A stretch of 64,000 nucleotides of DNA from Zymoseptoria tritici IPO323 (GCF_000219625.1 NC_018217.1:186001-250000), one strand, 5' to 3'; shown: positions 23,221 to 36,257, counted from the stretch's first letter. A program made the numbers and translations. The notes: a model not told the origin generated them from the sequence alone.

Positions 23221-26200
23221 ATGAGCGACCTTCCGACCACGCACACTCAGGATTCCTCTGCGTCGTCGAATGCCAACTACGCATCGGGCACACGAAGCCC
23301 CAGCACGAGACTCCCCTCCAGCTCGTCCGAACCGCAGGGTGCGCGTCGCGGTCTGACGCCCATTTCTACCACCAGCACATCTAGTGCTGGCCTCGTACAT
23401 CCTTCGAGCACCAGTGGCAGTCCATTGCGCTCTCAGTTCTCACCATCACTCTCCGCCGCCCAGCGCCAGGTTACCAGCCGACAGTCCTCGACTTCATCGA
23501 CGAGCTCATACGTCTCACCACATCCCGGTCCTCGAAACGTCCGATCAATAACATCCTCCGGAAGTCCGCGACTGTCATCCTCCCTCGCCAGTCTGTCGGT
23601 CGGTGGTGCCAGCACAGCCGGAGGTCCTTCACGGCTCGCGCGCCATTCACCCTCGGTTTCAATCCCAGCCAGCACCGGTTCATCTCCAGCCACAACGGGG
23701 CCTCACGTTCAGCTTTCAAGCTTGGTTGTCACGCAATTGAACATCCTCCTGAGCACCATCAAAGACGACTCGGATCGTGTCAAGTGGGAGACACAGGCGG
23801 ATAAGATCAGGAAGCTGGTCCATGACAGCGGCATGGAGCTTTTCACAACATACTTCAGGCGTCTGCTGCAAAGCAATGCGTCAACAATATTCCCCGGCAC
23901 GCCACGTGCGCCGGCGGCGGGCGAGAAGCCAGGCAGCTACCAGCTTCTGCTAGAGGAGATGCAAAAGCTGCCCAGAGATCCACAGCAGGCGGACAAAATC
24001 GCACAGTCCTTGGACACCACCGAGGGCGACCTCTTCCGCGATTTCGACCTTTCAACATTCATCGAGCACTTCCGTCTCGACCCTGTGGCCAAAATCCTAC
24101 TAGTCCAGTCGTGCCGGACAACATCAAAAGCTGACCTGCGCTCGAAAGGTCGGTCATCTTCTATTGACTTTTGCATATCTGACAAACACTGACATGCCAT
24201 CTTATAGCTGACGCGATCCTTACCGCCAATATCCAAACATTCCTCTCCACCATCGCATCCCCACAAACCGCCGACGCCGAGCAAGAGCTTCCTCCTTTGG
24301 TACTCGCCTCCATTGTCGAGCGTCTAATCAAGCTACCACCACGGAATTGGGGTGAAGAGCAACGCGAGAATTTCTTCTATGCGATTCGGGTCAGATACAT
24401 TCAGCGCCTGGGTACTCGCGTGCCTCCACCCGTCGAGACCGCAATGTTCCTCGATGAGCTTCTCGCGCCAACTCAGGACAATCGCTTGGCCAAGACAATC
24501 GAGCAGACAGGCGCCTCTGCTACTGCGAGTTTGGAGGCTTGCAAAGACATGCTTGGAAAGGTTGAAACCCGCGACATCTCATATCCTCAAATCGCCAATG
24601 CTCTTCTCCTCATGGTTATCGCACAAAACGGCGACAGCTTCAACCCAGGTGTCTTCGTTGAAGCCGTTCGACACCATCGTGCAGGTCAGAAGATAGATTG
24701 GACGGACGTCGTGCAGGAATTTGACAAGGAACATCTGCGAATCACGAAGAAGCAATTTCTCGCTCTGTACAATGCATTGCTGCCGCTGGCACGAGAGTAT
24801 GCCAACTTCGACATCCAGACGCTTTGGGGTGGTCAATGGCAGTACCCCGAAGCTCAGCTCAGCTTTGTCGTGGCATTCTTGTCGACCACATCAGAGGAGT
24901 TGGATGTGATGCAGATTCCGAATCTGCGCCAAGCGTTCGATTTGACCGACTTCGCAACAGCGTCGGACAGCGTGCGTGCATTCGCTGAGCAAGCCATCAA
25001 GCACCCTCTGGTCTCCCGCGATGCAACCGAAGCGTTGTTCACAATGATCTTCCGCTCGCAGGAGAGCTACAACCTGGCTCAAATGCTTGGTATCCCCGAC
25101 ACAGTCATCAACCAGAACATGACAATCTTTGTGTGCGCTGCTTCTGCGGTTCCAAAACCATGGGCACCGCTCCAGGATCAGGCGCTGAAGCAGCTCTTCT
25201 ATCCATTCCTTCTGAAGCAGCACGACAATCACGATTTCGTCATGCACTCACTCTGGCAGCACGACAAGTCATGGATCGCTACAAGAATGGTGGAATTCTA
25301 CTCGACCGATTCAATGCTCCTAAGCTTGATCTTCGAACATGCCCTTGAGCACGGTTGGCTCGAGCTTCTTCTCACGATCCAAGGCACCAGCTTTTCAGTC
25401 GACCTTGCCATGTACGCTCATGGCAAAGGCCACTGCAACCTCGAAGAATGGGCACAGCAGCACGTCGCGCAATATGGACCTCCCAACTTCGCCCGTGCCA
25501 TCATGGACTTCTTAAAGGCAAAGATGGATGACGAGACCTTGGTGCAGCGCGAGCGAACTCCACCATCAACACCTCCTTTGACTGTCAAGACAGTGCACGC
25601 ACTGCTGCTCATCATCGCGGAAGCCGTGCAGGAGGAAGGCGTTGGCCAGCTCTATCGTAATTGCCTTCAGCTCTACCCGCGCCTGTTCAACTACGGTGAG
25701 GACGACGACAGGGACACGATCATCGATGCCAACGGAGCGAGGAGCAATGGCTTGCCGGAAGACGCCACCAAGGATATGGAGGAGCGCTACAAGGACATGT
25801 ATGGCGGCACGACCACTCCGGACACTCTGGTGGCAGATCTGAACCGTCTCAAGGTGTCTGCCGAGCCTGCGGACCAAGAGCTGTTCGCAGCAATGCTGTT
25901 TGGCTTGTTCGAAGAATACAACTGCTTCGGCGAGTACCCTAATGAGGCACTGGCAACGACTGCGGTCCTCTTCGGCGGTCTGGTGTCATACCATGTACTG
26001 TCTGGCATTCCGGAGCAAGCTGCGATCTTCATGATTCTTGAGGCTGTCTCGGAGTACGGTCCTGAAGATCCGATGTACAGGTTCGGACTGCAGGCTCTCC
26101 TGCATGTTCTTCCTAGACTCAAGGAATGGCCGCGACTGGTCGAGCGAATTTTGCAGACTCCCAGTCTACGAGGCACACCAGCGATTGCTGCTGCTGAAAA

Positions 26201-29200
26201 TGCGGCGAAGGAGTTGCAGCAAGAGCACGTCGAGCTGAATGGTGACGGAGCTAATGGCATCACGAACGGCGTCTTCGACGATGAGTCTGTAGATGACTCG
26301 ACGCCTCCTCCTTTCAACGCCATTCAGATCGATCCGCCCTCCCGAACGGACTACTACGAGGATCCAGACGAAGACGTTTCGGACAAAGTCATGTTCGTGC
26401 TCAACAATGTCTCCAAGCGCAACTTCGATGAGAAGTTCAAGGAGATCGAGGGCGCTCTGGAGGAAAAGTACACTCAATGGTTTGCCCACTACCTCGTCGA
26501 AGATCTCGCAAAATCGCAGCCGAACTTCCAATGGCTTTACTTGCAGCTGCTCGAGAACTTCAACCGGAAACTGCTTTGGAACGAGGTCTTGCGAGAGACG
26601 TATATCAGCTGCGCCAAGATGCTCAACTCCCAGTCTACCATGGACAATCAGCATGAGAGAGCTACGATGAAAAATCTCGCCGGCTGGCTGGGTCAAATCA
26701 CATTGGCGCGCGATCAGCCCATTCTTCATCGCAACTTGTCAATCAAAGATCTCCTGATTGAGGGCTACGACAGCCAGCGATTGCTTGTGGCAGTCCCGTT
26801 CGCATGCAAGGCTCTTTTCCAGGCAGCACACTCGAAGGTTTTCAAGCCTCCGAACCCTTGGATTTCCGAGCTCTTGGGTCTCTTCAGCGAGCTCTACCAC
26901 TTCATGGATTTGAAGCTCAACATGAAGTTCGAAATTGAGATGCTGTGTCGCGAATTTGGCGTGGATATCAAAAAGGTCGAACCACTTGAGATCATTCGTG
27001 GACGCCCAACACTGGAACAGACCACGGCGATGCTGCAACAATATATTCCAGATGGCGGGCCTGACGCTTTCGGAGACATGGCTCTTATGGGCTTGTCCAA
27101 GCGAGGGCCGAATGAGCGCTTCTCTCCAGACGCGGTCATCCAAGCAGTTCCGGATCTTGGTAATATGCTGCAGATTCCGACTGCCGTGGGCAACATCACT
27201 CAGCAACAGCTACGGAACATCTTTGTCAACGCCGCTCAACAAGCTATCTACGAGATCATTGCGCCTGTGGTCGAGCGTTCCGTTACCATCGCATCGATCT
27301 CGACTTCTGAGCTCATTCAGAAGGACTTCATCACGGAGGGCGACGAGGAGAAGATGATTAGCTCAGCGCACACCGTTGTCAAGGCACTGTCCGGTAGTCT
27401 CGCACTTGTAACTTGCAAGGAGCCGCTGCGCATGAGCATCACCAACAACATTCGCATTCTGGCGTCGCGCAGCCTGCCCGAACAGCTACCTGAAGGCCAG
27501 ATTCTGATGTTTGTCAACGACAATATCGACACGGTCTGCAGTCTTGTTGAGTCAGCTGCCGAGAACCACTCGTTGGCCGAGATCGACTTGCAACTCCAGT
27601 CAGCTCGCGAGGATCGCAGACTTCACAACGAACAACGGCCAAATGAGCCATTCGCCATCGCTCCTGTCAGCCGCTGGTCTACTCTCATTCCCGAGCCATT
27701 CCGTCAAGACCAGAACGGCTTGAACAGACAGCAACTGGCGTTGTACGACGACTTTGGTCGCCAAGCACGCATTGCACCAACAGCCCACGCCACGAACGCT
27801 TCTCAGGACAGCAATCGCCAGCTTCCTGATGTTCTGTCTGATGGGTACTTGCCGAGCCTTACGACCCCAGCCGAGGCTCCAGCAATGCCTCGTCAGACCC
27901 AGCAGCAGCGTATCCCGGGAATGCAGGCCGGTCCACCTCAACATCAGATCAATGGCTACATGGACAGCGGTGTTGTTGCTGCGCGGATCATCGAGCTTAT
28001 GCAAGATCTTCAGCAATGCTCACGAGAGGCCACAGAGGAGCACATCGGAGAGATTGGTGAAGGCTCAGCGATTCGCCGCATCTATGGCGAGCTTGTAGGC
28101 CTCATCGAGAGCACTTCTCCGGCGCAGCGAGACACTCTTGCCACGGGTGCCGGAGGGCACTGCCTCGGCGTCATCTACGCGGATGCTCAGAAGCGCCTGG
28201 AGATTGAAGTGTTTGTGCGCTTGCTTATGCAGCTTTGCCGGATGTCGGTCTCTGCTGGTCGCCAGGTCACAATGCAGCTTGCCACCTCCGAGGATGACAG
28301 AATCTTCAACGCGGCGGCTACAGCATCTCTGCACAACGAAGGCTTGATGGACTTGCAGCACATCGATACCCAAGTGTCAAAGGCTATCAGGTCTCGCCGC
28401 GAGATGGTGCTGCCATTCTTGTCAGACATTCTTGATGAGATGCTTCTCGGAGAGTCTCCGGTGGCATTGCGGACCGACTTCGTCCTCAGCTACGAAGCGC
28501 TTGGCCAGTGGCTCAACGAAGACTCGGACCTCCAGCTCGGCAAGGAGATCATGACCAAGCTTCAGACTCCTGCTAGGCACATCAACGGCATGCCCAGCCC
28601 GGAATCCGACACCAACAAGAACGATCAACAGGAGTACCTTTTCGAAGAATGGATCCGACTGCAGCGCAAGGAAGTGCCGGAGAGATCCTTCCTCGCTTTC
28701 GCTCAGCAGCTGCATGAGAAACATGTTCTTTCAGGACCCGAAGATGCTATGACCTTCTTCCGCTCGTGTTTGGAAATGTCATGCGCGGCGTTTGATAGAA
28801 TCAGCAACATGCCATACGCCACTCAAGATCAGGCATATGTCGCTATCGATGCTCTTGCCAAACTGGTTGTCGTTATGGTCGTCTTTCAGGAGGCTCCCCA
28901 GAATGATCCGCATGCCAAAAAGGCCAAGTCTTTGGAGGCCATGCTTCGCCTCGTCATCCTGGTAATGAATGACCACCACAACAAGCAGCGCGAACACTGG
29001 AACGGCAGAGTCTACTTCAGACTGTTTTCTACCTTGCTCTGCGAGCTTCACGATCATCGCGACCAGCTCTCGCCAGAACAGGAATGGGACATGCACAAGG
29101 CGTTCGCAACGGCACTGCTCATTCTTCAGCCTCGATACTTCCCAGGCTTCATGTATGCGTGGTTGGCACTTTTGAGCCACCGATTGTTCGTGCCGGCCTT

Positions 29201-30152
29201 CCTGACTGGACCGAACGCCCAGAAACGCGCTGGTGGATGGAACATCTTTACGAAGCTCATCACCGCGCTCTTCCTTAATCTGGGAGATCTGTTGTGCGTG
29301 CCAGACTCGCCCGCTGTCGCGCAAGACTTCTATCGCGGTGTCCTGCGCTTCTTCACAATGCTCCACCACGACTTTCCTGACTTCTTGATCCAAAATCACA
29401 CGGTCTTGAACGCGAGCGTCCCTCTGCAGTGCCTCCAGCTGCAGAACATTGTCAACAGCGCCGTTACCCGAGCTGTGTTCAACGAGCAGCCCGATCCTTT
29501 CACGCCTGGATTGAAGATCAATCGTTTGGAGCAGGTTCGCCAACATCCGCTCTATCAGCCGGACTACACCGAATTTATGGAAGACGTCAATATTCTGGCT
29601 GAGGTCGAGCGCATTGCCGGCAATCGTGGCGACGAGAGCGACTTCGACACCGTTCTTGCCCAGATCGACCCTGCCGACGGCCATATTAACGCTCTGGCCG
29701 TGAACGCACTGGTCGTCTACGTCGGGATCCAGCAGACAAACGTGGCCTCGGTCTTCTCCTCCGCCAGCAGTGGTGCGCGGCTGCTCGAACGCTTGCTCCG
29801 CGTCTGCAGCCCCAAAGCTCGCTACCACCTCGTGTCGGCAATGACGAACCAGATCCGCTACGTCAACGCCATGACGCACTATTTCTCCACAGCGATGCAG
29901 CATTGGTTCAGTACCGGCTCGCAGGAGGTCCAGGAACAGATCATGCGTGTGTTGTGTGAGCGTCTGATGGTTCCACGCCCACATCCGTGGGGTCTCATTG
30001 TCATGATGCTGGAGTTGGTCAAGAATGAGACGAACAATATCTGGTCTTTGCCGTGGATCAAGACGGCGCCTCAAGTCGAGTCGATGTTGCTCAACCTTGC
30101 GCACTCACAGGATCAGAGGCAGGCTCGCAGCCCCATGGGAGCAATGATGTAA
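23221..30152 (+). CDS. not1: CCR4-NOT complex scaffold subunit NOT1
   Basis: Exon 1 (to 24148) and exon 2 (24208-30152) are joined across a 59-nt intron, giving about 2290 residues from ATG 23221. This is the scaffold of the CCR4-NOT deadenylase, which shortens mRNA poly(A) tails. The N terminus is a Ser/Pro-rich low-complexity region, followed by HEAT-type helical domains. The central MIF4G-like region binds the Caf1/Ccr4 nuclease module. A DUF3819/CAF40-binding region (around TAVGNITQQQLRNIFVNAAQQAIYEII) precedes the C-terminal Not1 domain (LALLSHRLFVPAFL ... YPRFHHDFPDFL-like, VNSAVTRAVF, RPHPWGLIVMMLELVKN) that docks NOT2/NOT5. The ending QARSPMGAMM is typical of fungal NOT1. The start is uncertain because a 5' exon may precede it. 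Length fits the family. Confidence 0.93.
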
Positions 30153-30637
30153 TGGGAGAATTAATGGTTGTGGAGAGCCCTCAGCGATAACTACGGATAA
30201 CGGGCGAGCCGCTACTCGGCGTTGGTTTTGACCAACATATTTCAGGAGTTATGGGCGATGGGCGAGGTGCATTACAGGGGGAAATGGAAAAGCCAGGGTT
30301 ACCAGGGACAGCTTTGCACGGCGTTTGATGGGATGGGGCTAGATCGATGGTCTCTTCATTTTGACAAGAAGAGAACTTGTGGATCATGAGAAGTCGACTG
30401 AGAAGTATGTACTATGATTGCATATGGCGGCCCATTGAGTGGTACGTCTAGGAAGGGATTGATGAGATCCCCGATGGTATGGAATTGAGGTGTACATGGC
30501 TTTTGCTGTAGATTAGTGCACGATTATAGCCCATGAATTGTCACGGTCGAATTAATAGATTTGGTGGACTCTTGCTAACTTTTCCATTCTGCTCAAACTG
30601 AGTAGCAAATCGTTCGTGGTGAGTATGATGGCCGCGG
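30153..30637. other. Convergent 3' intergenic region
   Basis: Lies between the NOT1 stop and the PWWP-like gene stop on the opposite strand. No feature recognised. Confidence 0.4.
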
Positions 30638-31469
30638 TCAAAGCTGAGAAGCAGTCCTCTTCCTGACTTCTAGTGCTTCCAGCCTCGCTTGTACGGCTTG
30701 CTTGAGCGTGCTGTGACGAAAGATGCGGTTCAGATCATCGCGGTGTGCTGTTCTTAACTCGTCCCAGCGCTCGACCATGCGGTCAACGATCCAATCCTGC
30801 AGCTCCACTTTCGACGCCGTGTTCGGGTCAGGTAGAGCACAAAACTCCTCCGCTAGCTTGACCAAAGCAGTCGTCGATAAAGAAGTGTCGAGAGCGGCGA
30901 TCTTTTCGCCTGATGAGGGATTGGACTGGGTAGTCGAGTCGTCTGTAGTCGATCAGCTCTTTGAAAGCTTCGTTTTTTTCATGGAGACGCAATGCTAGAG
31001 AACGGTACCGTTTGGTTGACACAAGTCGTTGCGGCGTTGTTCCTTTGTGATTTCCCGGGCCTCTGACTTTGCCATGATGAATCTTTGCCAGAATTTGTCG
31101 TTGCGGGATTCGGGGGCGTCGCGGGTGAAGGCCGTTTCGCGTTGCTTTTGCAGGGCCTCGCTGGAGATGGAGGAGGTGTGTCCGACCGGTGATGTGTCTT
31201 TGAGGTAGTCTCGACCGGTTCGGTACTTTTTGAGGTACTGGGGGGAGACCCAGATGCTACAGTATGTGTGTAAGTATGGAGGGTTTACAGGTTGGATGAG
31301 GTGTTGCTTACTACTTGTATCGGCCGAGCTGGATCGCTGCGAGGTGGCTGTCGTCGCGGCGGCTTTCTTGGAACCCGCGGGGAGTGGCGCCGGCGTCGCA
31401 GAGCACGACTGGCCATGTGTGACCTTGGTGGGTCGCGACGTAGGTCTGCCCGAGTGTGGGAGTGACCAT
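30638..31469 (-). CDS. PWWP-like domain protein
   Basis: Three exons on the minus strand (31469-31312, 31256-31009, 30942-30638) encode 236 residues. The introns are 55 and 66 nt, and all phases agree. The N terminus (GQTYVATHQGHTWPVVLCD...LAAIQLGRYKYIWVSPQYL) has the layout of a PWWP/Tudor-type barrel, with the TWPVVLCD strand in the place of the family's PWWP stretch. PWWP domains read methylated histone tails in chromatin proteins. The rest is helical and charged, ending in a basic tail (ALEVRKRTASQL). The domain call is by pattern only, and the protein is short for a chromatin factor. The first donor could instead be GTAGTA two codons earlier, changing two residues. Confidence 0.6.
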
Positions 31470-32034
31470 GATTGCGGAAGGTGGTGTTTGTGATTGTGTT
31501 AATGAAGGGATGTGGTGAAGATGGAAGAAGAGGAGTCGGGATTTGGAAATGGAGATACAGAGACTGACGTGCCTTCTAGTGTCGCAAATGACACGCATGT
31601 GATAGTCTTACTGCTTGCATGTGAGATGAAAGGTCGCTCACCTATCCTGTCGGTATCCTGGGGATCGGCCGCCAGGTCTTGCATGTCTTCGGCGCGGCTG
31701 AGCTTGTTTCTCATCCGCGGCCATGCGGACAACTCATCTACTGGTCAGATCTCGCATCTGGAACGACGGCAGAGACTTCATGAGCTCTGCATATTGCTTT
31801 GCAGTCGGCGATCACATGCTAAAGATGTGGGCGAAGTGAAGTGAAACAGACCCTTGTCAATACTGCGGCCTGAGGCCGAAAGTGACAGCTTGCAACCAGC
31901 TTGACCTCCCGTTTCCAATGTGAGCTTCACGTTATACACACTTCTACCTCGCCAAATACGCTGAGACCTGTCCACACAGAGAGGCAGTGTCCCTCGAGCC
32001 GACCCGCCAAAATCAAACGAATCGATCGCCCATC
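31470..32034. other. Bidirectional promoter region (PWWP-like gene / sec11)
   Basis: The 565 bases between two divergent starts. No additional coding signal seen. Confidence 0.45.
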
Positions 32035-32620
32035 ATGCTCTCCGCTCTGGCCTCCCTGGGCAGCCAGCCACGCCAATTGGCCGCATCGGTCCTCAACTTC
32101 GCACTGGTGCTGTCAACTGCTTTCATGCTCTGGAAAGGACTCTCAGTCATAACAGACTCTTCATCGCCCATCGTTGTGGTACTTTCAGGCAGTATGGAGC
32201 CGGCGTTTCAAAGAGGAGACTTGCTATTCCTCTGGAATCGCGGCATGGATACACAAGTGGGCGAGATTGTGGTCTACAACGTTCGCGGCAAGGACATTCC
32301 GATTGTGCACAGAGTCGTGAGGAGATTCGGCGGAGGGTGAGTATATGGTGAGCCAGACGATTGGCACAACAAATACTGACTGCCGTTCCAGGAGCGAACC
32401 TCTCCAACTCCTCACGAAAGGAGACAACAACGCTGCAGACGACACGCAGCTATACGCCCGCGGCCAAAGCTACCTGAATCGCAAGGACGACGTCGTCGGG
32501 AGTGTGTTTGGGTTCATACCTTTTGTTGGCTACGTTACAATCCTGCTCAGCGAGTACCCATGGCTGAAAACAGCAATGTTGGTATTCATGGGCTTAGGGG
32601 TGTTGCTTCAACGAGAATGA
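32035..32620 (+). CDS. sec11: Signal peptidase complex catalytic subunit Sec11
   Basis: Two exons (32035-32336, 32392-32620) with a 55-nt intron encode 176 residues, the normal Sec11 length. It is the ER serine protease that removes signal peptides. An N-terminal transmembrane segment ([19 protein letters not shown]) anchors it with the active site in the lumen. SGSMEPAF holds the catalytic serine (Ser53) and IPIVHRV the histidine (His92). [11 protein letters not shown] carries the conserved aspartates of the Ser-His-Asp site. A second hydrophobic segment closes the protein. ATG 32035 is chosen over the longer open frame because it places the transmembrane segment as in the family. Confidence 0.95.
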
Positions 32621-33364
32621 GCGGGACAAAAGCAAGGAGTTATGGCGCATAAAATAAGGCTCTCCCGGGACAATGATTATGTTTTGGATTGAATGCTACA
32701 AAGTCCCACAAGTGTATCAAGATGCTGGCGGAACGATCGATACCACACATATTCATGTTATCGGACATTTCCTGACCTTCTGGACTCCAGCGAATAACAT
32801 CAGGTAGAGGTCAACAACGGCAATGGCAAGTGACAATTCAAAACGTTGGTTTTGGCAATTTGAATGATTGAGTTCATTTCGGCACAGATCTATCTCGCAA
32901 CACAGCGCATGGCCTGAACGTCGTCTGTCCAGCCCAGAGCATCGAGGCATGCGGTATATGCTACCTCAGGACATCGACCTCATGTCTCGTTCATCTGCAT
33001 CTTCTGCAACGGTCGACATGGAATGCACGCCATTGCAGAGACATGAATCAATAGACGAATGTCCACCTTATGCACCGCGCCGCTGGCAGTCGTGAGACTG
33101 TCATCAACAACAACAGAACACCATGCCTCCGCTCGCAATCAAAGACTATGTAGCCTCGGCCACGATCTGAGCACCTTGACAACACCAGCCTGGGAGACTC
33201 ACTGCTGCTGGCTCCCCGACCGAGCGACTCGCACGTCGCACATGCTCGAAGCGACCACTCGGCGCATGCACACGCTGAACGACTTAACATCATACAGGAT
33301 ACACTAAACACGCCGCGCCACCCTCATCTCACCACCGCCATCATCTCCGTCGCCCTCACCAGCC
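32621..33364. other. Intergenic boundary between core genes and metabolite block
   Basis: About 740 bases without a recognisable gene. It marks the left border of the secondary-metabolite block. Confidence 0.4.
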
Positions 33365-33544
33365 ATGCCAAGTCACGAAGAACTTGATGGTATTCTCCGC
33401 CCTCTCATTGGCCAGCCGTTGGACACCAGGTTCAGCGGTCCGCTTACCGGTGACCGAGAAGAAGCACTCGCCTCGTACCATCTGGTGGGTAGGTACTTAA
33501 GGGCAGCCCAGCCCTATAGTCGACTAGGAAAACGAGAATTATAG
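33365..33544 (+). CDS. Short open frame, possible gene fragment
   Basis: 59 codons beginning MPSHEELDGILRPLIGQP with GC-rich third positions and a coding look, ending at TAG 33542-33544, just before the fasciclin gene. It has no family signature. It might be a truncated remnant of a former cluster gene or a non-functional upstream frame. A splice from it into the fasciclin gene does not keep frame. Confidence 0.2.
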   Translation: MPSHEELDGILRPLIGQPLDTRFSGPLTGDREEALASYHLVGRYLRAAQPYSRLGKREL

Positions 33545-33578
33545 ATAGCCATCTATACTGCTAAGCTGGTTGGTCAAC

Positions 33579-34555
33579 ATGCAGATCAACTCGTTCCTTG
33601 CCGTCGGCACCTTCTTGCTCCGGTACACTCTCGGAGGTCAAGTCGACTCCTCTTTGCTCGCGCTCATCGACCAGACTCCCGACTTGTCAACCTTGGCGAC
33701 CATCATCCACGGCTTCCCGGAGTACGCCGCGGCCGTGGCAAACGTCACAAACGTCACCTGCTTCGCCCCGAGCAACGAGGCACTGGCGCGCTTCGCGGAT
33801 GCGCACCAGGATACCTATCAACAGCTCTTCTCCCGCTTGGAAGTCTTCTCGGCCATCTTCGACATCCATATCGTCGTCGGCGCCCATTACAGCCCCGAGT
33901 TCCGTCCGGGGGAGACATGGTTTCTGCAGACGGTGCTGACGGACGAGTCCGTTTCCAACGTCACCGGCGGTCAAGTCGTCAAGGTGCGCAGCATCTACGA
34001 CACGCTGGAAGTCTCGACCGATGCCAAAAGCCCCGCCCATGTGATACAGAAGGTGAGTATACGTCCACGAGATCAGAAGTGTGAGTCCTGCCTAATTCAT
34101 CTGAAAAGGACCGATGCTTCGCCGGTGGCACTCTCCAGGTGATTGACGCTGTGATGGGCATACCAAGCAGCTTGTCGTCCGTCATCGCTGACAATGCTTT
34201 CATGGCTGCCTCGTTCGGCCAGGCCCTCACTGCGGCCAACCTGTCGACTACGCTTGACCTGCAGTCGAATCTGACCGTCTTGGTGCCCTCCAACAAGGCC
34301 TTCGAACAGGCAAACCTCAGCCGAGGCGACATGGGGCAAGAGTTGTTGGCATACGTCTTGCAATCTCACATTATTCCGGGAGAGGTCTTGTACTCGAACA
34401 TGCTTGCGGTCGGGACGTGGACGACCCTCAGTGGGGCAAAGATACGAATCGACCAAGACGCCAGTGGCATTTATGTGAACGGTGCTCGGATCCAGGTGGA
34501 GGACTTGCTGGTCGCGAACGGGGTCGTCCACGTAATTGATTCTTTTGCAGTGTAA
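33579..34555 (+). CDS. Secreted fasciclin (FAS1) protein, two domains
   Basis: Two exons (33579-34052, 34109-34555) with a 56-nt intron encode 306 residues. The N terminus (MQINSFLAVGTFLLRYTLGG) is a signal peptide. Two FAS1 repeats follow (about residues 24-155 and 165-303). Both have the family's 'FAPSNEALARF' / 'LVPSNKAFEQA' H1 motif and the H2 region (IFDIHIVVG, LQSHIIPG, with the YxH-like core partly changed in the first). NVTNVT gives glycosylation sequons. No GPI-type C terminus is visible. In fungal aromatic-polyketide clusters (aurofusarin, elsinochrome) a FAS1 protein assists laccase-type oxidative coupling. Here it stands next to ETP-type enzymes, so its substrate is unknown. Taking ATG 33579 avoids an unlikely TTG start. 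Confidence 0.85.
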
Positions 34556-34679
34556 TATGGTGGTATTGAGTTGAGAATTCTACCATTGAGACCAAGGGTT
34601 CCATTCGAGAGCGGGCGACAATACACATGAGAACCGCTCGAATATGATCAACAATGCTCGCAACGAAGTAACTTCCCCA

Positions 34680-36084
34680 TCACTTCCATTGCCGAAGCCA
34701 GTTCACTAGGCTCCACGGGATGACGTACAATTTGAGAGAGTTGTCGGGGTCAATCCGCATGATGGGATAGTTGTAAATGGGAGTGACCAGCATGAGCCAC
34801 GAAAAGACCCAAAGATAGCCCACGATTCGCTCCAAAAGGGAGCGCGTCTTGGCCGAAAGCCTTTTCGGAGCGGCGGCGCGATTCCAACAGGTTTGCACAA
34901 AGTCTTCCAGCAAGATCCCAGGCACGATCAAAAGGAAAGCCGTGAGCCCGCCGGATTTGTGCCAGTCAATGCCCATGAGATTGTCCACCAGGCGGTGGTA
35001 CAAGCCGGAGATCGCAAACACGAGAGTGGTGATGGTATATCTTCGTAGGATTCCTGGCCCGAGCCCCAACAGGTCACGCCCAGTAAAGCTTGCCACGCCT
35101 TGCAGATGGATGCGATTGCACTGGTGCCAGAATTTGCTGCCAGAGTCGGTTAGCTCATCTATGCCATGGAACGCCGGGATCCAAGCAGGTCGAAAGTGCG
35201 TTGAACAAGTTAACGACAACAGCGACTTACTTGAAATATCGTCGCAGCGTGAAACAGTCACTGTAAGAACCCCATAGAGGTGGCCATTGTCGAACCTCAG
35301 ATATGCCAGACCCGACGAAGATGACCGAGAAGATCCGGTGCCACATTTCCAGCATCAGTCGACCCAGCAGAAACCACGACATGAAGGTAGCCAGTGCACG
35401 CGCGACAAGATCTTGGGCTGTCACCTTGTGCGGGTTGCGAGCCAACCATAGCCACTCTTTGCCTTCGGCCCAACTGACAGCGGCCTCGGGAGTCTGCTTT
35501 TGACTGGTGATCCAGTCAACCAAGCAGTATGTGAAGAAAATGAGTATGACCTGGCGCCGAATGAATGCGGCGCGCCCGGGGATCTGACCAGCGGGAAATT
35601 GCGGGATTGATTTGGGTTGCCACGCCGTTCCGACGCCACGAAGGCTCCATAGGGCAGCTGTGGTGAAATATAGCTTGTAGACCCACGAGTGTTCCTCGTG
35701 ATGTTTCTCAGCAGAACGTGTGTCTTGCACGTTCTGGTCGTGTTCGTCGCTTGCTCCCTTCTCCTGCTTGCCGGACTGCCATCTCCGCATTTCCTCGCGC
35801 ATGGCGACATGGTCAAGCGGCGACAGGCATAGAAAGTTGATACAGTGAAGGGCGTTGATATAGCCACCGACCGTGAAGCACATGAAAAGTGTCGTCTGTA
35901 GGGTGAAGTTCGGTCCAGTCGCTGTGCAGATGTAGCCCAAATACATCAAAAAGGGAAGCGTGGCCCATCGAATCATGGAATGTTTTGGTGTGGTCCAGAT
36001 CAACACGGCCGTGAGCAGGGACTGGAAAGCCATGCAGAGGGGAGCTCGTACGTCCCAAGTGATCAGATAACGTGCTGGATCCAT
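34680..36084 (-). CDS. Membrane-bound O-acyltransferase, wax-synthase-like
   Basis: Two exons (36084-35231, 35136-34680) with a 94-nt intron encode 436 residues. About eight hydrophobic segments are visible. The motif RRYF...NKFWHQCNR is reconstructed across the splice junction. FAISGLYHRLVDN carries the conserved SGLxH histidine of wax-synthase/MBOAT-like acyltransferases. Fungal homologues O-acetylate secondary metabolites such as trichothecenes and meroterpenoids, and some ETP clusters also include an acetyltransferase. It most likely acetylates a hydroxyl of the cluster product at the ER membrane. ATG 36084 (ACCATGG) is preferred over in-frame ATGs upstream. It diverges from the dithiol oxidase gene and shares a ~290-bp promoter with it. 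Confidence 0.82.
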
Positions 36085-36257
36085 GGTTCCGAGGAGGCTT
36101 TGGGCTGAGGTCCGTTCCACAAAATGATTGGTGGGCTTCGGTCGTAGTTTACAAGACATTGCTACCGTCCATATATTACTGAAACTCCGGCAATAATGCT
36201 GTGCCCCTGTCCCCGCGTGCAAGCCGATGTCTAATCGGCCCGCTTAAGAAGGCACGG

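Noticed and set aside
28779..30104. 441-codon open frame antisense to NOT1
   Set aside because: It mirrors the GC-rich codon use of NOT1, whose domains are unmistakable; no family signature and no splice logic of its own.
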